Shown here: positions 1 through 8,463 of the stretch, piece after piece | Position numbering within the stretch: the first letter of the stretch is position 1 | Layout of the letters: every line of letters begins with the position of its first letter | Assembly (NCBI GenBank): GCA_900551295.1 | Contig: URVJ01000010.1 | Span: forward strand, 11,500 to 75,499 | Source: an uncultured Eubacteriales bacterium | Lineage (GTDB): Bacteria > Bacillota > Clostridia > Oscillospirales > CAG-382 | Length of the DNA: 64,000 nt | Direction of reading: 5' to 3' | Notes under the pieces: generated by a model | Told to the model about the DNA's origin: nothing | Seen by the model: only the letters and a program-made list of their open reading frames with translations | Database searches by the model: none | Translations under genes and position numbers: made by a program

Positions 1-58
1 AATGTAAATACAAAACAGCGTTTTTTATACAAAATCCGTTACAAAGGAGAATATTATC

Positions 59-1156
59 ATGGAAAAGAAAATATGGAAGGTAGCCGTAATCGGCTGCGGC
101 TGCTTTGCAAGCACACAGTATCTGCCGAGAGTATCAAAGGAAGTTAAGAACGCGGTATGCGTTGCGGCTGTCGATATTATAAAGGAACGCGCAGACGCGG
201 CGTGCGAAAAGTTCGGCATACCCAACAGCTACGGCAGCGTTTACGAGCTTATCGAAAAGTGCGACTTTGACATAGCGATAGACGCGGCGTCCATTCAGGC
301 GCACCATGAGATAAACATGGCAGTTCTCGGCGCGGGAAAGCACCTTGTTTCACAGAAACCCGCGGCTCCTACCGTCGAAAAGCTCAACGAGCAGATAGCT
401 CTTGCCAAAAAGAACGGCGTAAAATTTGCCTGCGCACCCATTCACCCGATGAGATATGACATAAACATGGCAAAGCAGTTCATAAAGGGCGGCGTAATCG
501 GAAAACCCTTCTATATTAAATGCAACCTTGCTCACGGAGGTCCGGAATACTTCCAGTACCGCGACGCAGATCCGTCATGGTTCTTTGAAGAGGGTGCCGG
601 CGCGCTCGTTGACATGGGCGTTCACGGACTTCAGATAGTAACCACCATTTTCGGACCGGCAAAGGCATTCTCCTGCATGGCAAAGGTCATGATGCCACAG
701 AGAACCGTCCGTTCCGGCGCATACGACGGCAAAGTTATAAAGACAGACAAGATACCCGACCAGTACGTTATAACGCTCGACTACGGAGAGGGCAAAATGG
801 CTCTTGTTGACACAGGCTTCTGCGAAAAGGCAAGCAGAGCGCCGCAGCTTGAAATATTCGGCGAAAAGGGCACCATCTCCTTTACAAAGCCCTATATGCA
901 GAACCCAATGCCCGAAGTCTACATAGACGATATGGAAAAAGGCATACGCGGCTGGACTTATCCAATGGAGGGCGCGGTACGTCCCGAAAGACTTGAAACG
1001 CAGGGCTGCTGTCTGCGCGACCTTGTAAGAGCCATAGAAAACGACACGACTCCCGTTCTCTCGCCCGAACACGCGCGCCACGTGCTTGAAATAATGTGCA
1101 AGATACCCGAAGCCGTAAAGACAGGCAAGATTATAAGCCTTGAAACCACGTTTTAA
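59..1156 (+). CDS. Gfo/Idh/MocA family oxidoreductase (first of four)
   Basis: NAD(P)-dependent dehydrogenase of the Gfo/Idh/MocA family, 365 residues, the usual length. The N-terminal Rossmann motif is seen at residues 8-18 (VAVIGCGCFAS). The family EKP motif appears as QKP at 99-101, and the C-terminal alpha/beta domain carries the D-M-G-V-H segment (Asp185, His189) expected near the substrate hydroxyls. Start chosen for AAAGGAG a few bases upstream. It heads an operon with three more family members, a glycyl radical activase and a glycyl radical enzyme, with 18 bases to the next gene. Family members oxidise or reduce a hydroxyl of sugars, cyclitols or sugar acids; the substrate here is unknown. 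Since the window begins 58 bases upstream, earlier operon genes may be missing. Confidence 0.9.
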   Translation: MEKKIWKVAVIGCGCFASTQYLPRVSKEVKNAVCVAAVDIIKERADAACEKFGIPNSYGSVYELIEKCDFDIAIDAASIQAHHEINMAVLGAGKHLVSQKPAAPTVEKLNEQIALAKKNGVKFACAPIHPMRYDINMAKQFIKGGVIGKPFYIKCNLAHGGPEYFQYRDADPSWFFEEGAGALVDMGVHGLQIVTTIFGPAKAFSCMAKVMMPQRTVRSGAYDGKVIKTDKIPDQYVITLDYGEGKMALVDTGFCEKASRAPQLEIFGEKGTISFTKPYMQNPMPEVYIDDMEKGIRGWTYPMEGAVRPERLETQGCCLRDLVRAIENDTTPVLSPEHARHVLEIMCKIPEAVKTGKIISLETTF

Positions 1157-1174
1157 AACGGAGGTGGCGTTATC

Positions 1175-2254
1175 ATGAAAAAACTGCGCGTTGCAATAAT
1201 CGGAATCGCGCACATTCACGTCGATTATATGCTGTACTTTTTCGGACTTCACAAGGATATGTACGAAATAGTCGGCTGTGCGGACTATCCGCCTTATACA
1301 AAAGAGGATTTTGAGCTGCATAAGGAGCTTAATGTAAATCCGCGCTGGAACTGTACGGTTTTCGACGATTATCTTGAACTTCTGAAAAAGGGCATAGACG
1401 TCGCCGTTATCTGCACCGACATAAAAGACCATGCAAGAGCCGCGTGCGAGATGCTTGGCATGAACATTCACACCATAGTCGAAAAACCCATGAGCCTTAC
1501 AATGGCTGACGCAAAGGCAATGTACGCCGCAGCAAAGAAAAGCAAGGCGGAGCTTATAATCAACTGGCCCATAGCATGGTTCCCGACATTCAACAAAGTA
1601 AAAGAGCTTGCAGACGCCGGAAAGGCCGGAGAAATACTCAGAGTTCAGTACAGAAGTCCCGCAACCACAGGTCCTTATGAGCCGGGAAGCATGGACGAAG
1701 AGAAGATGAAAAAACTCTGGTGGTACAAGAGAGAGCTCGGCGGCGGCGCAATATGCGACTACACCTGCTACGGCTGCGTGCTTGCGACATGGATAACGGG
1801 AAAGACCGCAAAGAGCGTAAACGGAATGCGTACAAACACTTTTCTTAAATTCTCCGACGTCGAGGACTATTCGCTGTTTGTAATGGACTTTGACGGCTGC
1901 ATAGGTCTTGCCGAAGGTTCGTGGGCGACCATAAGCGACGGACAGATCGCGACAGGTCCCGTAGTATACGGAACAAAGGGCGTTATAGTCGGCGACAGGA
2001 GAGATCCGGAAGTAAAGGTATACACAACTCCCGTATGGCATACTCAGACGCTCGATCCCGACGAAGTTTACAAATGCTGCGGCATGGACGACGATCTGCC
2101 GAAAAACGTATACGAACACCTTGTCAATTCAAAGCCGCTGCACGAACTTCTGACGCTTGATTTCAACATGAAAGCGCAAGCCGCGTTCGACGCCGGCATA
2201 CGTTCCTGCGACAGCGGAAATACCGAAAAGACCGAGAGCTTTATGCTTGAATGA
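1175..2254 (+). CDS. Gfo/Idh/MocA family oxidoreductase (second of four)
   Basis: NAD(P)-dependent oxidoreductase, 359 residues. The Rossmann strand reads VAIIGIAHIH at 6-15, the EKP motif is at 103-105, followed by an N-W-P-I-A-W segment near 130-135 and a G-G-G-A-I-C-D-Y-T-C-Y-G segment near 189-200 with the catalytic-region Asp195. The NWP and CYG segments are shared with the fourth oxidoreductase of the operon (3433-4527) but not with the first or third, so the four enzymes form two kinds. A strong GGAGGTGG site at 1160-1167 fixes the start. Substrate unknown; placement before a glycyl radical enzyme suggests it acts on the same sugar-like molecule. Confidence 0.9.
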   Translation: MKKLRVAIIGIAHIHVDYMLYFFGLHKDMYEIVGCADYPPYTKEDFELHKELNVNPRWNCTVFDDYLELLKKGIDVAVICTDIKDHARAACEMLGMNIHTIVEKPMSLTMADAKAMYAAAKKSKAELIINWPIAWFPTFNKVKELADAGKAGEILRVQYRSPATTGPYEPGSMDEEKMKKLWWYKRELGGGAICDYTCYGCVLATWITGKTAKSVNGMRTNTFLKFSDVEDYSLFVMDFDGCIGLAEGSWATISDGQIATGPVVYGTKGVIVGDRRDPEVKVYTTPVWHTQTLDPDEVYKCCGMDDDLPKNVYEHLVNSKPLHELLTLDFNMKAQAAFDAGIRSCDSGNTEKTESFMLE

Positions 2255-2288
2255 TCGGGTCAAAAAGAATTTAACGGAGGAAAATAAA

Positions 2289-3398
2289 ATGAGCAAACTC
2301 AGAGTTGCAATAATCGGCACCGGAATGATCGCAAACAGCGCGCACTTTCCGGCGCTTAACATACTTAGAGAAGAGGGACTTGTTGACGTCGTGGGCGTTG
2401 CCGACATAAGAGAAGAAATTGCGGCGGAAACCGCAAAGCGCCACCATGTTCCGAACTACTACAAAGATCCGCAGAAAATGCTCGACGAATTAAAGCCCGA
2501 TTTCGTCGCCGTATGCACCCCAAACGTATATCACAAGGAATGGACCATAAAAGCATTGCAGGCAGGCGCGCACGTCGCCTGTGAAAAGCCTATCGCCACA
2601 AGCTACGCCGACGCCAAAGAAATGTGGGACACCGCAAAGCAGTGCGGAAAAATGCTCTTTCCCTGCCAGTGTATGCGCTGGAGAAACTATATGCAGCGTT
2701 CAAAGGAGCTTGTTGAAAGCGGTGAACTTGGCGACATATACTTTTCCGACATTCAGTTCATACGCCGCATAGGTATTCCGACATGGGGAATGTTCCACAT
2801 GAAAGAACACAACTTCGGCGGCCCGTTCTGCGACCTCGGCGTACATCTTATCGACAGCCTGCTCTGGATATGCGGCGACAAAAAGGTAAAGACCGTATCG
2901 GGCAGCGCATTTACAAAGATTGCAAACAAGGGCGAGGATATACTCTTAAGCATTGCCGAAAGCGGCGCGTACAGCGGAGTATTCACGCCGAGAAAATACG
3001 ATTGGCACGAATTCAACGTCGAGGACTTTGCAACGGGATTTATGAGACTTGACGGCGGTATGAGCGTAAACTTCAAATTCTCCTGGGCAATAAACCTCCC
3101 GACCACAAACCTTGACATGGTAATCTGCGGCGACAAGGGCGGTCTTTCCGTAAACGGCGAAAAGCTCTACAAGAATATAGGCAGATTCCAGTCGGAATGC
3201 GATATGAAGTGGTTCGACAACGGACAGTACAAGGGCGTTCCGTTTGAGCAGCACAGATATATGTACAGAAACATCATAAACACCCTTGCCGGAAAAGAAG
3301 AATATCTTATCAAGGAAGATCAGAACCTTGAGGTATCCAAGATAATCGAGGCATTCTACAAGTCCGCCGCCGAAGGCAGAGAGATTGCCGTAAACTGA
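2289..3398 (+). CDS. Gfo/Idh/MocA family oxidoreductase (third of four)
   Basis: NAD(P)-dependent oxidoreductase of 369 residues. The reading frame is open from 2247, but ATG at 2289 has an ideal AACGGAGG site 10 bases upstream and starts directly at the Rossmann fold (SKLRVAIIGTGMIA), so 2289 is preferred. The EKP motif is present (ACEKPIAT) and the second domain has the G-G-P-F-C-D-L-G-V-H segment with the conserved Asp and His. It lies 34 bases after the second oxidoreductase and 34 bases before the fourth, consistent with one transcript. Reaction type follows from the family; the substrate cannot be read from sequence. Confidence 0.9.
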   Translation: MSKLRVAIIGTGMIANSAHFPALNILREEGLVDVVGVADIREEIAAETAKRHHVPNYYKDPQKMLDELKPDFVAVCTPNVYHKEWTIKALQAGAHVACEKPIATSYADAKEMWDTAKQCGKMLFPCQCMRWRNYMQRSKELVESGELGDIYFSDIQFIRRIGIPTWGMFHMKEHNFGGPFCDLGVHLIDSLLWICGDKKVKTVSGSAFTKIANKGEDILLSIAESGAYSGVFTPRKYDWHEFNVEDFATGFMRLDGGMSVNFKFSWAINLPTTNLDMVICGDKGGLSVNGEKLYKNIGRFQSECDMKWFDNGQYKGVPFEQHRYMYRNIINTLAGKEEYLIKEDQNLEVSKIIEAFYKSAAEGREIAVN

Positions 3399-3432
3399 GT
3401 ACACAAAAAAAGATTTTAACAGGAGAAATATC

Positions 3433-4527
3433 ATGATCAAAGCCGTAATAATAGGTTTTTCCCATATGCACGTAAACGAAATGGCAAAATACCTCTTTGA
3501 GCACCCTGATTTTGATTTGTGCGCGGCGTCTCCCGTTCAGAGTGCGTCAAAGGACATAGCTCCGTTCCGTTATACTGCGCTGTGGAACCTTGAAAACGTA
3601 AGAAACAACTACTGTTCCAACATTTATGACGACTACCGTCAGATGATCGAAACAGAAAAGCCGGACATTGCTTTTATTCTCACCGAAAACGTGCAGAAAT
3701 GCGCCGTCGCTCTCGAATGTATAAAGAGAGGTATAAATCTGTGCATAGAAAAGCCCGTCGCAATGAACGCGCACGAGGCAAGAACCATAAAAAAGGCAGC
3801 CGACAATCACGGCGTTGAGGTTGTCGTGAACTGGCCCGTCGTATGGAGAGAATATCTGCATAAGATCAAGCACTTTGCCGACAGCAATATTGTCGGAACT
3901 CCGATAAAGCTGCACTACTTAAACGGTCACACAGGACCTCTCGGAATAGGCGCAAAACACCGCGGCGTTACGGAAACTGCCGAGGAGATGACCGACACCG
4001 ACAGAGCGCAGACATGGTGGTACAACAAAAACCGCGGCGGCGGAGCATATCTTGACATCTGCTGCTACGGGGCAATGTTCACGCGATGGATTCTTGGAAA
4101 GGGCGCACTTGCCGCAGAATCGACAGGCATGAATCTCGCAACTCCCTATGCCGATACAGAGGACAATACGGCGTCGGTAATACGATACGACACAAAACTG
4201 TCTGTAATCGAGGGTACATGGACAATGCCGAGAAAGCTTGTTCCGTCAGGCCCTACGGTGCTCTGCACAAAGGGCGCTCTCAAATGCACAGACTTTGCCG
4301 AAGGCAATCCCGACGTAATCGGCTATGACGTTTACGGAAACAGCGTGGATCTTTCGGGCTTTAAGCTCGGAAAAGAATTTACCAACATGGCTTACCACTA
4401 TGCAGAACACATAAAGACCGGAAAGCCTGTTTACGAAATGCTCACCCTTGACGCAAATATAGAGGTCATGGAAATTCTCGACGCCTGCATTAAGAGCAAC
4501 GAAACAAAAAAAGAGGAGTACATCTGA
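3433..4527 (+). CDS. Gfo/Idh/MocA family oxidoreductase (fourth of four)
   Basis: NAD(P)-dependent oxidoreductase, 364 residues, paralogous to the second gene of the operon: both carry N-W-P-[VI]-[VA]-W after the EKP motif and a G-G-[GA]...D...C-Y-G segment in the substrate domain. The Rossmann motif (AVIIGFSHMH) has lost the usual last glycine, as in its paralogue. RBS AGGAG sits about 8 bases before ATG. The stop codon overlaps the activase start by one base (TGATG), a sign of translational coupling to the glycyl radical pair. Confidence 0.88.
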   Translation: MIKAVIIGFSHMHVNEMAKYLFEHPDFDLCAASPVQSASKDIAPFRYTALWNLENVRNNYCSNIYDDYRQMIETEKPDIAFILTENVQKCAVALECIKRGINLCIEKPVAMNAHEARTIKKAADNHGVEVVVNWPVVWREYLHKIKHFADSNIVGTPIKLHYLNGHTGPLGIGAKHRGVTETAEEMTDTDRAQTWWYNKNRGGGAYLDICCYGAMFTRWILGKGALAAESTGMNLATPYADTEDNTASVIRYDTKLSVIEGTWTMPRKLVPSGPTVLCTKGALKCTDFAEGNPDVIGYDVYGNSVDLSGFKLGKEFTNMAYHYAEHIKTGKPVYEMLTLDANIEVMEILDACIKSNETKKEEYI

Positions 4528-5294
4528 TGAAACCCGGTCTTATCGCCGACATTGAGAGGGCGTCAAATCACGACGGGGACGGACTGCGCACCGTGGTTTT
4601 CTTCAAGGGCTGTCCGTTATGCTGCGCATGGTGCCACAATCCCGAATGTATAAACACGGAGGTGCAGACGCTTTTCTATCCCGAAAAGTGCATACACTGC
4701 GGTAAATGCGCACAGGGCTGCTATTCGGGCGCGCGCGTCGTCTGCGGAAAGCAGTATACTCCGAATGAACTGCTTGCCGAAATATCGCAGGACAAAGCGT
4801 ATTACGGCAGCAGCGGCGGCGTTACGTTTTCCGGCGGAGAACCGCTCATGCAGAAAGAATTCTTACTTGAAACGCTGAAGCTTTGTAAAAAAGACGGCAT
4901 AAACTGCGCCGCCGAAACAAGCCTTATATACTTTGATAAAGAAATCTTTTCAACACTTGATTTTGTAATGGCTGACCTTAAAATATGGGACAGCGATACG
5001 CACAGAAAATATACCGGCGTTCCGAACGGCACAATAAAACAAAATTTCAAAGAGCTTGACAGGCTCGGTATTCCGATAATCGCACGCACGCCCGTAATTC
5101 CCGAAATAGATCAGGGAATTGACAGGATCAGCGCGTTTTTAAAGGAACTTCATAACGTAAAGCGCTATGAGCTGCTTGCATATCACGCGCTCGGACTGTC
5201 AAAAGCTGCGGCTCTCGGAATAACGCAAAGACATTTTACCGCGCCCGGCGCGGCGTACATGAATGAGGTGAACCAATATGCTTTCATACGCTGA
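4527..5294 (+). CDS. Glycyl radical enzyme activase (radical SAM)
   Basis: Radical SAM activase of the pyruvate formate-lyase-activating type, 255 residues. Cys29-x3-Cys33-x2-Cys36 binds the SAM cluster. An insertion carries a four-cysteine ferredoxin-like motif, Cys55-x2-Cys58-x2-Cys61-x3-Cys65; many activases of the non-PFL glycyl radical enzymes have two such clusters, here only one is evident. The F-S-G-G-E-P-L motif near residue 100 is the SAM-binding GGE. It would abstract hydrogen from the glycine of the enzyme encoded next, whose ATG (5278) lies 17 bases inside this gene, so the two are translationally coupled partners. Confidence 0.93.
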   Translation: MKPGLIADIERASNHDGDGLRTVVFFKGCPLCCAWCHNPECINTEVQTLFYPEKCIHCGKCAQGCYSGARVVCGKQYTPNELLAEISQDKAYYGSSGGVTFSGGEPLMQKEFLLETLKLCKKDGINCAAETSLIYFDKEIFSTLDFVMADLKIWDSDTHRKYTGVPNGTIKQNFKELDRLGIPIIARTPVIPEIDQGIDRISAFLKELHNVKRYELLAYHALGLSKAAALGITQRHFTAPGAAYMNEVNQYAFIR

Positions 5295-7494
5295 CAGACT
5301 GTTGCAGATGAGGCAGACCAAAATACGCCACACTCTCGAAAAGAGAAAGCAAAACGGATATACCGACCTTGACGACTTCGGAACAGTTCCGATAACGCCC
5401 GGATATTCGGTAGAGCCGTGGTACAACAGCACAAACGGCAGCTTTTACGGCTATGACGGAATGTGCGAAAATTTCTGCCGCGTAACAGACGCGCACGAGC
5501 CTTACGTAGATCCCATAGAAATGCTCTGCGGAAGATGGCGCGATATGCTTGTAAACTACCGCGGAGATCTTCACTATATGCCCGACTGGCTCAAGAACAG
5601 CAAAAAGAACGCCGAATACCTAAAGAACGGCGCGACAAATCAGTGGTCAAAACGCTGGGACGAACAGAGATTTCCCTACGACGAATTAAAGCCGCTGCAA
5701 AGGAAATACAACATAACGACGGGTATCGACGGCGACGCGCACTTTGCCTGCGACTATCGCATAGGCTTTGAACTGGGTTTCGGCGGTTTTCTTGACAAGA
5801 TAGCGGAATACAGAAAGAAAAATCCCGGTCACGACGCTTTCTACGACGCTGAAGAACGCACCGTCAGGGCAATTATACGCTTTATCGACAGGCACATACA
5901 GAAAATCGAGAGCATGATCCCTCTTGAAACACGTCCCGAAATACGCGAAAATCTCGAAGAAATGTTAAAGACGTGCAAAAACATACGTACCGCGCCTCCC
6001 AAAACTTTCCGCGAAGTCTGCCAGTGGACTGCGTTCTTCAACTGCGCGTCGAGAATTTACACGCGCGACGGTGCAGGCTTTCAGCTTGACGTTCTGCTTC
6101 TTCCCTATTACGAAAACGACGTCCAAAACGGTATTCTCGACGACGAAACCGCAAAGTTCCTCATTGCAAATCTGCTTTTGATAGATCCGCATTACTATCA
6201 GATCTCAGGCGTTGACGAAAACGGACGCGACCGCACAAACCATCTGTCCTATCTTATACTCGACGCCGCGGACGAAATAAACATCTCCTGCAACCTTACC
6301 GTGCGCTGGCATGAAAAGTGCGACAGGGAATTTATGAAAAAAGCCGTTTATCTTCTCATAAAGAACAAGAACGCATGGCCGCGTTTCTGCAACGACAAAG
6401 CGCTCTGCGAAGGCTACATGAGAAACGGCGCGGACAAAAAAACAGCCTGCGACAGAATAGCCGTCGGCTGCAACTGGATGTGCGTTCCGGGACGCGAATT
6501 TCCCATGAACGACACGGTAAAGATAAACATTGCCAAGGTCCTCGAAAATGCGCTTTCGGACATGAAAAACGAGCCGCAAAAAAGCACTGAGCGCCTGTTT
6601 GAGCTTTATTCGGAGCATCTGAAAAAGGCAATTGAGGTAACGGCTGCGGGAATAAATCTGCATATAGACAATGCGCACGACGTAACGCCCGAGCTTGTAA
6701 TGAATCTCATGATGCACGGAACTCTCGAAAAGGGACTTGACATTTCCGAGTGCGCCGAGCTTTACACGATAGGCGTTGACGGCGCCGGGCTTGCGGTAGT
6801 TGCGGATTCCTTCGGTGCGATTCAGACGCGCGTCGAAGAAGAAAAGGTCCTTACATGGGACGAGCTTTACAGGGCGCTTGACGACAACTTTGCCGATGAA
6901 AGAACGCGCCTTATAATGAACTCCGCGCCCAAATACTGCCATGGAAACACTTACAGCGACGAATGGGCAAAGAAACTTACCCAAAACTGGACAAAGCTTA
7001 TAAAAGCGCAGCCCATGCCTAAAAAACGCACGCTTGTGCCGGGCTGGTTTTCATGGTCGAGGACCATTGAATACGGTGCCTGCGTAGGTGCGACGCCCAA
7101 CGGCAGACGTGCCGGAGAGCCTATCTCACACGGCGCAAACCCCAATCCGCATTTCAGAAACGACGGCGCTCCCACCGCTCAGTCAACGGGTATTGCATCT
7201 GTTCAGTGCGGTTACGGAAACACCGCTCCTCTCCAGATAGAGTTTGACCCGATGGTAAAACCCGACGAAAACGGCGTCGAAACTATACTTTCTCTTATCG
7301 AGGGGCATTTCAGACTCGGCGGAACGCTTATAAACATCAACATTCTCGACAAAGACAAGCTCTTTGAGGCAAACAAGAATCCCGACAAATATCCCGATCT
7401 TGTGGTCAGGGTTACAGGCTTTACCGCGTACTTTGTAAGCCTTTCTCCGCAGTTCAGGCAGCTTGTCGTGGACAGATTCCTTACCGGAATTTAA
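5278..7494 (+). CDS. Glycyl radical enzyme with atypical active-site loop
   Basis: Glycyl radical enzyme of 738 residues with a PFL-like barrel and a C-terminal glycyl loop RVTGFTAYF in which Gly714 would carry the radical. The thiyl cysteine loop reads V-G-C-N-W-M-C-V-P-G-R-E; Cys398 aligns with the catalytic cysteine, but the following Val-Glu of known dehydratases and C-X lyases (CVE) is Asn399-Trp400, so the usual general base is missing. It is also not the Cys-Cys pair of pyruvate formate-lyase. Other family landmarks are present (D-V-L-L-L-P-Y-Y near 271-278, A-T-P-N-G-R-R-A-G-E-P). It is the last gene of an operon with its activase and four Gfo/Idh/MocA enzymes. The substrate is unknown; a radical elimination or rearrangement of an oxidised sugar or cyclitol is a guess. 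Confidence 0.92.
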   Translation: MLSYADRLLQMRQTKIRHTLEKRKQNGYTDLDDFGTVPITPGYSVEPWYNSTNGSFYGYDGMCENFCRVTDAHEPYVDPIEMLCGRWRDMLVNYRGDLHYMPDWLKNSKKNAEYLKNGATNQWSKRWDEQRFPYDELKPLQRKYNITTGIDGDAHFACDYRIGFELGFGGFLDKIAEYRKKNPGHDAFYDAEERTVRAIIRFIDRHIQKIESMIPLETRPEIRENLEEMLKTCKNIRTAPPKTFREVCQWTAFFNCASRIYTRDGAGFQLDVLLLPYYENDVQNGILDDETAKFLIANLLLIDPHYYQISGVDENGRDRTNHLSYLILDAADEINISCNLTVRWHEKCDREFMKKAVYLLIKNKNAWPRFCNDKALCEGYMRNGADKKTACDRIAVGCNWMCVPGREFPMNDTVKINIAKVLENALSDMKNEPQKSTERLFELYSEHLKKAIEVTAAGINLHIDNAHDVTPELVMNLMMHGTLEKGLDISECAELYTIGVDGAGLAVVADSFGAIQTRVEEEKVLTWDELYRALDDNFADERTRLIMNSAPKYCHGNTYSDEWAKKLTQNWTKLIKAQPMPKKRTLVPGWFSWSRTIEYGACVGATPNGRRAGEPISHGANPNPHFRNDGAPTAQSTGIASVQCGYGNTAPLQIEFDPMVKPDENGVETILSLIEGHFRLGGTLININILDKDKLFEANKNPDKYPDLVVRVTGFTAYFVSLSPQFRQLVVDRFLTGI

Positions 7495-7516
7495 ATCAGG
7501 CACATAATTATTTAAA

Positions 7517-7550
7517 CCCGGCGCGCCTATATATGCGTTCCGGGCTTTTC
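7517..7550. terminator. Terminator between GRE operon and AraC gene
   Basis: CCCGG (7517-7521) pairs with CCGGG (7540-7544), extended by CGC/GCG across a small bulge, followed by CTTTTCTT. It lies between the convergent ends of the glycyl radical enzyme gene and the AraC gene and may serve both. Confidence 0.55.
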
Positions 7551-7560
7551 TTATATTGTG

Positions 7561-8328
7561 TTAAGCGCCGCACCGCGGACTTTTGCCGTAAAATCTCTTA
7601 TATGTCCTGCAAAAATAGCTCACATCATTAAATCCGCAGCTTTGCGCGACCGCCGAAAGCTTTACGCTCGGATCGTACAGCATTATGCGCGAGTGTTCAA
7701 GACGTATTTCGGTAAGCTTTTCAAACACGGTCTTTCCGAACGCCGCATAAAAGTCGCGGCACAGCTTTGACTTTGAATAGGGATAAAACTCAAGTATATC
7801 CGAAAGAGTCACGGGAAGAAAATAGTTTGCCTCAAGATATTCCTTGACTTTGTATATATCGCTGCGTTCCGTCTGCAAAGCTGTTCTGAAAAACACCGCG
7901 GCGATCTCATATGTCTTTGCGCAAAGCATGGCGCTGTCGGTCGTACTTCCGAATTCGCCGTAAAAGCCGTCGATAAGCGCGAGAAAAGCGCGGCTGTCCT
8001 TTCCTTTATACACGCCGCTGCCGTCTACGCCGAAGTAACTGCACAGCTTTTCGACATAATCTCCGTTAAAGCCGAGAAAAGCCGTTGTAAAGCTGTCGTT
8101 TCCGTAATATGAGTGCGGCACGCCTTTCGGGGCAAAAAACATATCTCCCTTTTCAAGATCATATGCTTTTCCGTCCGCCTCAAAAACGCCCTCTCCGCCG
8201 CACACCGCAAAAATCTGATCGAATACCAGCCCGTCCGGACGGACTACCTTTTCCTGCAAATGGCGGTTTCCGATACTGACCGGGTAAAGAGGAAACATAT
8301 CCTTATGTTCAAACACACAGGTTTTCAT
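7561..8328 (-). CDS. AraC family transcriptional regulator
   Basis: AraC/XylS-type regulator, 255 residues: an N-terminal cupin-like sensor domain (signature G-D-M-F-F-A-P-K-G-V-P-H-S near residues 60-72) and two C-terminal helix-turn-helix motifs ending in D-V-S-Y-F-C-R-T-Y-K-R-F-Y-G-K-S-P, the AraC signature. RBS GGAGA precedes the ATG. It is divergent from the GH2 gene, with about 135 bases between, and convergent with the GRE operon. Regulation of the GH2 gene, and possibly of the GRE operon, in response to a sugar is inferred from position. Confidence 0.92.
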   Translation of the reverse strand: MKTCVFEHKDMFPLYPVSIGNRHLQEKVVRPDGLVFDQIFAVCGGEGVFEADGKAYDLEKGDMFFAPKGVPHSYYGNDSFTTAFLGFNGDYVEKLCSYFGVDGSGVYKGKDSRAFLALIDGFYGEFGSTTDSAMLCAKTYEIAAVFFRTALQTERSDIYKVKEYLEANYFLPVTLSDILEFYPYSKSKLCRDFYAAFGKTVFEKLTEIRLEHSRIMLYDPSVKLSAVAQSCGFNDVSYFCRTYKRFYGKSPRCGA

Positions 8329-8383
8329 GATGTTCTTGTCTCCGTTCGTGGAATATAGTTATATGATTTAAAAAATAATTATA

Positions 8384-8412
8384 TTTACTTTCAAATTTAC
8401 GTGCTATATAAT
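8384..8412 (+). promoter_or_regulatory. Candidate sigma-A promoter of the GH2 gene
   Basis: TTTACT (8384-8389), 17-base spacer, TATAAT (8407-8412), about 50 bases before the GH2 start. The -10 is perfect and the -35 is weak, as is common for promoters that need an AraC activator. Confidence 0.45.
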
Positions 8413-8463
8413 TATATTACATTAAACTGTTTCCAAAGTCAAGCAGAAAAGGAGAACCGAGAA

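Noticed and set aside
575..2119. A 514-residue open frame on the minus strand across two oxidoreductase genes
   Set aside because: It is antisense to two strongly supported genes, has no ribosome site, and its composition (rich in Cys, Tyr, Val) is typical of a shadow frame.
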